This document shows, piece by piece, positions 35,064 to 40,561 of a stretch of 40,561 nt of DNA. Position 1 is the stretch's first letter; every line of letters begins with the position of its first letter. Made by a program: the position numbers and the translations under genes. Below the pieces are notes generated by a model that saw nothing but the letters and a program-made list of their open reading frames with translations, made no database searches and was not told the origin of the DNA. Origin of the DNA: an uncultured Bacteroidales bacterium (GTDB taxonomy: Bacteria; Bacteroidota; Bacteroidia; Bacteroidales; Bacteroidaceae); assembly GCA_949297215.1 (NCBI GenBank), contig CASFRV010000024.1, forward strand, positions 1 to 40,561, given 5' to 3'.

Positions 35064-35360
35064 GACCCCATCGGGGTCGAACTTCCGATAACCGCGGGTA
35101 AGCGAAGCGCACCCGCGGACAAAACTCACCTATCAAATGGGACCCTATGGGGGTCCAACTTCGATTACCACGGGTAAGCCACAGGCGCACCCGTGGACAA
35201 CGCAGTGCTATCACCCGCCAAAGCCCCATGCAACGCATACCGGCGGCCGCACGACGTCGGTATGAAGTACGACCCTTATAGGGTCGGAGTAGTGGGGGAG
35301 TCCTGTCCGCGGGTGGCTTCGCTCACCCGCGGTTATTAATGGTGCGACCCCCATGGGGTC
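35064..35360. repeat. Alpha-beta palindromic mosaic element
   Basis: Runs from GACCCCATCGGGGTC (35064-35078) to GACCCCCATGGGGTC (35346-35360) in the usual order. It lies between the divergent sialidase and purD units. A remnant of the TTGACAATGGACAA repeat (AATGGACAATTAT) lies just before it near 35019. Confidence 0.85.
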
Positions 35361-35399
35361 GTCAGCCTCGCTGCCTGCACACCATCAACCGCCCCGCAC

Positions 35400-35535
35400 G
35401 GGATGGCCGCCACGTAAAACCATCGCACGCCCCGTCCGCACGTTCGGGGCATGGCCCCGCCTCAGCATTCTTTCCCTGCCATGGGCCGTCCGGGCGGTGA
35501 GAGACGCGATGAATCGCGTCTCTACGCAGCGGGCT
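35400..35535. repeat. Delta element with a decayed left end
   Basis: The right palindrome (arm GAGACGCGAT, 35501-35522), the TACGCAGCGG flank and an inner GGGGC/GCCCC hairpin (about 35445-35458) are present. The left delta palindrome has decayed. Confidence 0.6.
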
Positions 35536-35552
35536 TCCCCTTGCTGCGCCAC

Positions 35553-35696
35553 CTGCGCCTCGGGTAAGAGAAGAAAAACGGATTTTTTCTTCTCTTTCCT
35601 CTCGGCTTGCACCACTTTGGCTACGCCCAACTTAGGCTGCGCCTCGGGTAAGAGAAGAAAAACGGATTTTTTCTTCTCTTTCCTCTCGGCTTGCAC
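35553..35696. repeat. Perfect 60-bp direct repeat upstream of purD
   Basis: 35553-35612 and 35637-35696 look identical over 60 bp, separated by 24 bp. Each contains a 13-bp A/G stem (AAGAGAAGAAAAA pairing with TTTTTCTTCTCTT) with a 5-nt loop. The second copy ends directly at the TAACTTTG box of purD; at the same place the first copy is followed by CACTTTGG. Confidence 0.9.
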
Positions 35697-35704
35697 TAAC
35701 TTTG
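35697..35704 (+). promoter_or_regulatory. -7 box of the purD operon
   Basis: TAACTTTG lies 29 bp before the purD ATG and abuts the second 60-bp repeat. The hairpin in the repeat lies just upstream of the box, where a regulator or upstream terminator would act. Confidence 0.55.
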
Positions 35705-35733
35705 TCCGCTAAAAGAACCAAAAGACAAGCAGC

Positions 35734-36999
35734 ATGAAAATCTTACTCCTGGGAAGCGGCGGCCGCGAGCACGCCTTGGCTTGGAAGATAGCCCAAAGCC
35801 CCAAAACCACGAAGCTTTACATCGCACCGGGCAACGCCGGCACGGCCGAGGTGGGCGAGAACGTCGACATCGCCGTCAACGACTTCGACGGCATCGCGCA
35901 GTTCGTCATCGACTATGAGGTGGACATGGTGGTCGTCGGGCCCGAGGATCCGCTCGTGCACGGCATCGCCAACTATTTTGCCGCCCACGACCTGCTGAAA
36001 GGCGTGCCCGTTATCGGACCCACGCGCGAGGGCGCACAGCTTGAAGGCTCGAAAGATTTTGCCAAGCACTTTATGCAACGCCACGGCATCCCCACGGCTG
36101 CTTATGCCACCTTCGACGGCACGCAGGCCGACGAAGCCTGCCGCTATCTGGAAACGCTCAGTGCCCCCTACGTCTTGAAGGCCGACGGTCTCTGCGCGGG
36201 CAAGGGCGTGCTCATCGTCCCCACGCTCGACGAGGCCAAGGCGCAGCTGCGCGACATGCTGAGCGGCCGCTTCGGCACGGCGTCGGCCCGCGTGGTCATC
36301 GAGGAGTATATGAGCGGCATCGAATGCTCCGTCTTTGCCCTGACCGACGGACGCCACTACCTCATCCTGCCCGAAGCCAAGGACTATAAGCGCATCGGCG
36401 AGGGCGACACCGGGCCCAACACGGGCGGCATGGGCTCTGTTTCGCCCGTTCCGTTTGCCACGCCCGAGTGGATGAAGAAGGTCGAGGACGAGATTGTGCG
36501 CCCCACGGTCGAAGGGCTGGCAGCCGAGGGCATCGGCTACAAGGGCTTCATCTTTTTCGGCCTGATGAACTGCGACGGGCAGCCCCGCGTCATCGAGTAC
36601 AACTGCCGCATGGGCGACCCCGAGACTGAGACGGTCATGCTGCGCCTCGACGCCGACATCGTGGAGCTCTTCGAGGGCGTGGCCGCCGGCACGCTCGACC
36701 GCTGCACCGTCAAGGCCGACCCGCGCGCCGCCGTGTGCGTGATGTGCGTGTCGGGGGGCTATCCCGGCTCTTATGAGAAGGGCAAGGAGATCAGTGGCAC
36801 CGACATCGACGGCAGCATCGTCTTCCACGCCGGGACGGCCCTGCGCGGCGGACGCCTCGTCACGGCGGGCGGCCGCGTCATCGCCGTGAGCTCCTACGGC
36901 GCCACGCGCGCCGAGGCCCTGGAACGCTCCATGCGCGGCGCCGAACGCATCAGCTTCGAAGGCAAATATTTCCGCCGCGACATCGGCAGCGACCTCTAA
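35734..36999 (+). CDS. purD: Phosphoribosylamine-glycine ligase
   Basis: Second enzyme of de novo purine synthesis: joins phosphoribosylamine and glycine using ATP to make glycinamide ribonucleotide. The 421 residues show the ATP-grasp family landmarks: [12 protein letters not shown] at the N terminus, [32 protein letters not shown] (GARS signature) and [12 protein letters not shown]. Length and all motifs are normal. The next gene, a membrane protein, starts 18 bp later, so purD appears to head a small operon of otherwise unrelated envelope genes. No other purine genes are in view. Confidence 0.97.
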   Translation: MKILLLGSGGREHALAWKIAQSPKTTKLYIAPGNAGTAEVGENVDIAVNDFDGIAQFVIDYEVDMVVVGPEDPLVHGIANYFAAHDLLKGVPVIGPTREGAQLEGSKDFAKHFMQRHGIPTAAYATFDGTQADEACRYLETLSAPYVLKADGLCAGKGVLIVPTLDEAKAQLRDMLSGRFGTASARVVIEEYMSGIECSVFALTDGRHYLILPEAKDYKRIGEGDTGPNTGGMGSVSPVPFATPEWMKKVEDEIVRPTVEGLAAEGIGYKGFIFFGLMNCDGQPRVIEYNCRMGDPETETVMLRLDADIVELFEGVAAGTLDRCTVKADPRAAVCVMCVSGGYPGSYEKGKEISGTDIDGSIVFHAGTALRGGRLVTAGGRVIAVSSYGATRAEALERSMRGAERISFEGKYFRRDIGSDL

Positions 37000-37017
37000 T
37001 CCCCCGCTCCACCACCG

Positions 37018-37953
37018 ATGGCCGGCAAGAGCTTACGCCTGCGCGTGGCGGGCAGCGCCACCACGCTGCCCGTCACGGCTGCCGCCACCGCCGCCCTGTG
37101 GCTCCTGCCCTTTCCGCCCGACGCGGCGCGATGGGGCGGGCTGCTCACGACGGCGCTGGCGGCCTATGTCATGATGGAGTGCAACAACCGCAACGCCCTG
37201 CTGCGCGTCCGTTCGCGCATGACCACCACGTCGTTCCTGGCCCTCACGGCGGCGTGCCCCTTCCTGCACGCGTGGCAGCCCGCCATGGCGGCCGCCGTGG
37301 CCCTGCTGGCCACGCTCACGCTGCTCTTTGCCACCTATCAGCAGCGGCATGCCGAGGGGCGCACGTTCTATGCCTTCTTCTTTCTGGGGCTGGGCAGCCT
37401 GCTGTTTCCGCCCCTGTTGCTGCTCGCGCCGCTGCTCTGCCTGGCCATGCTTTTCTACCTGCGCTCGCTCACGGGCCGCAGCCTTCTGGCCGCCGTGTTC
37501 GGCTTGGCGCTGCCCTACTGGGGCTACGTGGGCTGGATGGGCTGGCACAACCGCCTCGACACGGCCTTTGTCTACATGCTGCCCTATCTGGCCCCCGGGC
37601 CGCCCGACGTTTCGGCCCTGCCCCCCGGGCGCATGGCGGCGCTCTCGGCGGTGCTCGTGCTGGTGGTGCCGGCCATCTTCCATTTCTGGCGCACGTCGTA
37701 TAACGACAAGATACGCACCCGCATGCTCTACCACACCCTCGTGCTCACGGTCTTTGCCCTGCTGGCCCTGCTCGTGCTGCGTCCGCAGTGGCACGACGCC
37801 CTGCTGCGCCTGCTGCTGGCGGCGGGAGCCCCCTTCGTGGGCCACCACTTCGCCCTGGCGCGCGGCCGGCTGATGGACGTGTGGTTCGTCGTGTGCCTCG
37901 TGCTGCTGGCGGGGCTGGCCGTGTCGTTTCAGCTGTTGCCATGGACGCGCTGA
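37018..37953 (+). CDS. Hypothetical polytopic membrane protein
   Basis: A 311-residue protein with about nine to ten predicted membrane helices and short loops. Polar landmarks are few: MMECNNRNALLRVRSRM (about 51-67), YQQRHAEGRTFYAFFFLGLGSLLFPP (about 106-131) and WRTSYNDKIRTRMLYH (about 224-239). The overall pattern resembles the poorly characterised Bacteroidetes membrane proteins encoded after purD; I cannot name a function. It begins 18 bp after purD, and its last 13 bp overlap the next gene, which supports co-translation. Confidence 0.82.
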   Translation: MAGKSLRLRVAGSATTLPVTAAATAALWLLPFPPDAARWGGLLTTALAAYVMMECNNRNALLRVRSRMTTTSFLALTAACPFLHAWQPAMAAAVALLATLTLLFATYQQRHAEGRTFYAFFFLGLGSLLFPPLLLLAPLLCLAMLFYLRSLTGRSLLAAVFGLALPYWGYVGWMGWHNRLDTAFVYMLPYLAPGPPDVSALPPGRMAALSAVLVLVVPAIFHFWRTSYNDKIRTRMLYHTLVLTVFALLALLVLRPQWHDALLRLLLAAGAPFVGHHFALARGRLMDVWFVVCLVLLAGLAVSFQLLPWTR

Positions 37954-38390
37954 ACGAACTGCTCGTCCACTGGGGCTGGCTCGGGCTGTTTGTCTCGGCC
38001 TTCCTCTCGGGCACGGTGCTGCCGTTCAGCTCCGAAGTGGTGCTGCTGGCCTGCCTGGCGGGAGGCACACCGCCCCTGGCGGGCGTGGCAGCGGCCACGG
38101 CGGGCAACGCCCTGGGCGGCATGACGTGCTACTGGGTGGGCCGCCTCGGCCGCATCGAGTGGATCGGGCGCTACCTGCGCGTGGGGCCGCGCGAGCTGGC
38201 CCGTGCCCGCCGCTTCGTCAGCGGCCGCGGCGCCTGGATGGCCCTGCTCTCGTTTCTGCCCGTCGTGGGCGACGCCCTGCTCATCGTGCTGGGGCTCATG
38301 CGCGCCAATCCGTGGATCACGGCCGCCGCCATGACAGCCGGCAAGCTGGGCCGCTATGCCGCCATGGCGGGGCTCATCGAGCTTTTCTAA
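37941..38390 (+). CDS. YqaA/DedA-like small membrane protein (SNARE-associated family)
   Basis: A 149-residue inner membrane protein of the YqaA branch of the DedA/VTT superfamily. It shows the expected hairpin segments: GLFVSAFLSGTVLPFSSEVVLLACLAGG (about 14-41), GNALGGMTCYWVGRLGR, and RRFVSGRGAWMALLSFLPVVGDALLIVLGLMR with the conserved Arg and Pro-Gly-Asp type turn. DedA-like proteins act as lipid scramblases or in membrane homeostasis. This assignment comes from general family resemblance. It overlaps the preceding gene by 13 bp, and a metal-binding lipoprotein follows after 18 bp. Confidence 0.85.
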   Translation: MDALNELLVHWGWLGLFVSAFLSGTVLPFSSEVVLLACLAGGTPPLAGVAAATAGNALGGMTCYWVGRLGRIEWIGRYLRVGPRELARARRFVSGRGAWMALLSFLPVVGDALLIVLGLMRANPWITAAAMTAGKLGRYAAMAGLIELF

Positions 38391-38408
38391 CCATCTTTTC
38401 TCACCGAC

Positions 38409-39242
38409 ATGAACCGTCTTCTCCCCCTCCTCCTTGTGCTCCTGCTGCCCCTGGCCGGCTGCCGGCGCACCGCCTCCGCCCCCACGGAGCGCCCCGTGCT
38501 CACGGCCACCATCGTGCCGCTGGGCAGCTTTGTCGGCGCCATCGCCGGTCCTGGCTACGACGTGGCTGTGCTCGTGCCGCCCGGCGCCGGGCCCGAAACC
38601 TACGAGGCCACCACGCGCCAGCTCGTCGACCTGAGCCGCAGCCGTGCCCTGTTCCGCATCGGCACGCTGGGGCTCGAACAGACGCGCGTGGAAAAAATGG
38701 CCGAGACGGCCCCCGACCTGCTCACGACCGACGTGGCCCGCGGCATCGCCCCCGCCGCCGACGCCGGCCACGACCCGCACCTGTGGACCTCGCCCGCCAA
38801 CGTCCGCCACATGGCCCGAGCCATCCACGCCACGCTCTGCCGCATCGACCCCGAGGGCAAGGCCGGCTATGACCGGCGCCTGCGCGCCTTTGAGCGCCAC
38901 GCCGACAGCGTCGACACCGCCATACGCCGGCGCCTGCAAGGCGTCGAGGCCCGCACCTTCCTGGCGGCCCACCCCGCCCTGGGCAGCTTTGCGGCTGAAT
39001 ATGGGCTGCGCCAGCTCTGCGTCGAGCAGGACGGCAAGGAGCCCTCGCCCGAGGGCATCGCCCGCCTCATCCGCCAGTGCAAGGCCGAGGGCGTGCGCGT
39101 GGTCTTCGTGCAGAAGCAGCATCCCGCCCGCGCCGCCCGCCACATAGCCCGCGAAACGGGCGCACGCATCGTGGAAATTGACCCGCTGAGCAGCCATTGG
39201 GGCGACGAGCTGCTCCGCATAGCCGACGCCCTGGCCCAATGA
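38409..39242 (+). CDS. Metal ABC transporter substrate-binding lipoprotein (ZnuA/TroA-like)
   Basis: A 277-residue cluster-9 binding protein for zinc or manganese. It carries a lipoprotein signal (Cys18 in LPLAGC), VTATIVPLGSFV-like start of the first lobe, PGAGPETYEATTRQL, and metal-ligand candidates in GHDPHLWTSPANV, AAHPALGSFAAEYGL and the late VEIDPLSSHW. The classical His-rich loop of ZnuA is absent or reduced to DAGHDPH. One histidine normally found near the first lobe (DPHEY in many relatives) appears as GPETYE here, so the metal site may differ. Its stop overlaps the ATPase start (ATGA at 39239-39242). Confidence 0.9.
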   Translation: MNRLLPLLLVLLLPLAGCRRTASAPTERPVLTATIVPLGSFVGAIAGPGYDVAVLVPPGAGPETYEATTRQLVDLSRSRALFRIGTLGLEQTRVEKMAETAPDLLTTDVARGIAPAADAGHDPHLWTSPANVRHMARAIHATLCRIDPEGKAGYDRRLRAFERHADSVDTAIRRRLQGVEARTFLAAHPALGSFAAEYGLRQLCVEQDGKEPSPEGIARLIRQCKAEGVRVVFVQKQHPARAARHIARETGARIVEIDPLSSHWGDELLRIADALAQ

Positions 39243-39895
39243 ACGCCTCGCCCCTGAGCCTCAGCCACGTCAGCCTGGCCTACGGCACGCACCGCGTGCT
39301 CGACGAGGTCACGCTCGCCCTGCCCGCCACGGGCATCACCCTGCTCACGGGGCCCAACGGCGGGGGCAAGACGTCGCTGCTGCGCGTCATGGCCGGCCTG
39401 CTGCGCCCCGCCGCGGGCAGCGTCGAGCGCCGCCCCGGCCTGCTCACGGGCTACCTGCCCCAGCAGCGCCGCATCGACCGCCGCTTCCCCATCACCGTGG
39501 CCCAGGTGGTCGCCTCGGGCCTGCTCAACCGCCGCTCCATCTTCGGCCGCATGGGGCGCGAGGGCCGCGCCGCCGTGGAGCGCACCCTGGCCGAGCTCCG
39601 CCTCGACGCGCTGGCCGGACGGCCCATCGAAGCCCTCAGCGGCGGGCAGTGGCAACGCACGCTCTTGGCGCGCGCCGTCGTCTCCTCGCCCGGTCTGCTC
39701 CTGCTCGACGAGCCCGATACCCACCTCGACACCCCTTCGCGCGCCTTCCTCTACGACCGCCTCGCGGCCTGGGCCTCGACGTGCAGCATCGTCATCGTGA
39801 GCCACGACGCCGCGGCCGCCACTGCCCTCCGCCCCACCGCCACCTACGTGGCCGACGGCGGCCGCCTCAGCCTCGCCGCCCCCGCAGCCCTCTGA
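39239..39895 (+). CDS. Metal ABC transporter ATP-binding protein (ZnuC-like)
   Basis: A 218-residue ABC ATPase with Walker A GPNGGGKT (38-45), Q-loop region LPQQRRIDRRFPITVAQVV, signature LSGGQ (133-137), Walker B LLLLDEP (153-159) and switch His189 (SHD). The YLPQQRRIDRRFPITV segment is characteristic of the zinc/manganese (ZnuC/MntB) subgroup. The start codon overlaps the stop of the binding-protein gene. No permease gene follows: the remaining 666 bp hold only repeats. The membrane partner must be encoded elsewhere or beyond the window. Confidence 0.92.
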   Translation: MNASPLSLSHVSLAYGTHRVLDEVTLALPATGITLLTGPNGGGKTSLLRVMAGLLRPAAGSVERRPGLLTGYLPQQRRIDRRFPITVAQVVASGLLNRRSIFGRMGREGRAAVERTLAELRLDALAGRPIEALSGGQWQRTLLARAVVSSPGLLLLDEPDTHLDTPSRAFLYDRLAAWASTCSIVIVSHDAAAATALRPTATYVADGGRLSLAAPAAL

Positions 39896-39978
39896 CGCCC
39901 CGCCAACCCGCCGGGCACGCCCACGCCTCCCCCAAGAAAAAGCCACCGGCCGCACAAGGCCGCACGGGGCGCCGAAGC

Positions 39979-40320
39979 CCTGTGCGCTATATGGCAAACC
40001 GTTAAAGCGGACGCCCACGCCGACGCTCCTTCCAGCTTTGTTTTTGTGTGCCCATGCGGCGGCCCAACCGATCCATGGGATGTTTCGGCCGAAGCATCCC
40101 ATGGATTTCTGTTTCCAAGGGATGGATTTCGCCATCCAAGGCCTGTTTCCGATGGAAAAATCGCCCCAAAACGTGCCATATAGTGGCGAAATTCGCGTTT
40201 TTGGGCGTCCATGCGGCAGCTCGCCGCAAGGATGTCTTTGAAAATGAGATGTTTCTGATTTTCGCGTATTTGCGAGCGACGGAGCAGTCGCGCGAAAATA
40301 TTCGATTCTCCGTGTTAAAA
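39979..40320. repeat. Zeta palindrome-rich element, copy B
   Basis: The best-preserved copy, 342 bp. Its main palindrome (about 40070-40105: ATCCATGGGATG, inner TTCGGCCGAA, CATCCCATGGAT) is perfect except for one position pair. The element then has the GGGATGG/CCATCC hairpin, GTGCCATATAGTGGCGAA, the TTCGCG...CGCGAA pair and the CGATTCTCCGTGTTAAAA end. It follows the ABC gene directly, as copy A follows the large surface-protein gene. Confidence 0.85.
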
Positions 40321-40402
40321 AGCAGTTGTGGCGGGCAATCATCGATGGCTGCGCAGGGCAAAGGAAGTCCGAGCGAGTGTGCGGAGGGGCAGCGAGGCAA
40401 AC

Positions 40403-40561
40403 GCCCCCATAGGGGGCGAACTTTCTATAACCGCGGGTGAGCCAAAGGCGAACCTGCGGACTGAACCCACCCTATAATGGGACCCCATAGGGGTCCAACT
40501 TCCCCTTACCGCGGGTAAGCCGCAGGCACACCCGCGGACAACGCTACGCGGTCATCCGCCA
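40403..40561. repeat. Alpha-beta palindromic mosaic element, cut by the window end
   Basis: Starts with GCCCCCATAGGGGGC (40403-40417), then a hairpin, GGACCCCATAGGGGTCC and a second CCGCGGGT...ACCCGCGG hairpin. The inverted half lies beyond the window. It resembles the 9125 copy, including the paired G/C change in the first palindrome. Confidence 0.8.

Noticed and set aside
1-40561. tRNA, rRNA or known riboswitch
   Set aside because: No cloverleaf with a T-loop GTTCGA context, no rRNA segment and no recognisable riboswitch core was found; GTCGAAC words in the alpha-beta elements only mimic a T loop.

Overview
The window reads as chromosomal DNA of a G+C-rich member of the Bacteroidales, probably Prevotellaceae-like. 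The evidence is a SusC/SusD pair, Bacteroidetes-type promoters (TAnnTTTG, sometimes with TTG about 20 bp upstream), three exported proteins with type IX secretion (T9SS)-style C-terminal tails, and families largely confined to this phylum (DUF2851, a PAP2_3 lipid enzyme, a DUF4372-type IS4 transposase). No rRNA, tRNA or CRISPR array was recognised. Nearly all genes lie on the + strand; the exceptions are a tyrosine recombinase, a sialidase and a dead transposase.

Layout. 107-1678: an exported S41 protease. 1.7-3.5 kb: gene-free, filled with palindromic repeats. 3.6-8.9 kb: a SusC-SusD-lipoprotein operon closed by a strong terminator. 9.7-10.9 kb: a TauE/SafE permease plus DUF1634 partner. 10.9-12.0 kb: a tyrosine recombinase on the - strand. 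12.3-14.3 kb: a surface protein of mixed base composition followed by a 59-residue peptide gene. 15.4-18.6 kb: a 1053-residue surface protein with four tandem domains joined by Pro-Glu linkers. 18.6-20.7 kb: gene-free, including three tandem copies of a ~510-bp unit. 20.7-23.6 kb: DUF2851 protein, acyl-CoA thioesterase and dprA. 24.2-25.5 kb: an IS4-type element inserted into a palindromic repeat, its transposase inactivated. 25.8-27.7 kb: another T9SS-tailed protein. 28.0-31.4 kb: sugar-nucleotide-type epimerase, PAP2/inositol-phosphorylceramide-synthase-like enzyme and an exported bleomycin-hydrolase-like peptidase. 31.6-33.6 kb: dsbD. 33.7-34.9 kb (-): sialidase. 35.7-39.9 kb: purD, two membrane proteins, and a metal ABC binding protein and ATPase without a permease in view.

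The most unusual content lies between the genes. Several families of hairpin elements occupy the larger gaps between transcription units and none is seen inside an operon. One family (here 'alpha-beta') is a ~300-bp two-fold symmetric block of short palindromes (GACCCCATAGGGGTC type) and longer hairpins (CCGCGGGT...ACCCGCGG). Two others (gamma/delta) share an internal core but carry different, internally compensated stems. Another (epsilon) keeps the alpha-beta plan with different stem sequences. A fourth (zeta) is a ~340-bp palindrome-rich element. The architecture is kept while stem sequences change in a paired way, so the folded structure, as DNA or RNA, appears to be what is maintained. 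I do not recognise these elements as a named family.

Functionally the genes point to a host-associated saccharolytic lifestyle: glycan uptake (SusCD), sialic acid release, exported proteases and adhesin-like surface proteins, periplasmic thiol-disulfide chemistry, and possible sphingolipid head-group synthesis, beside housekeeping genes (purD, dprA).
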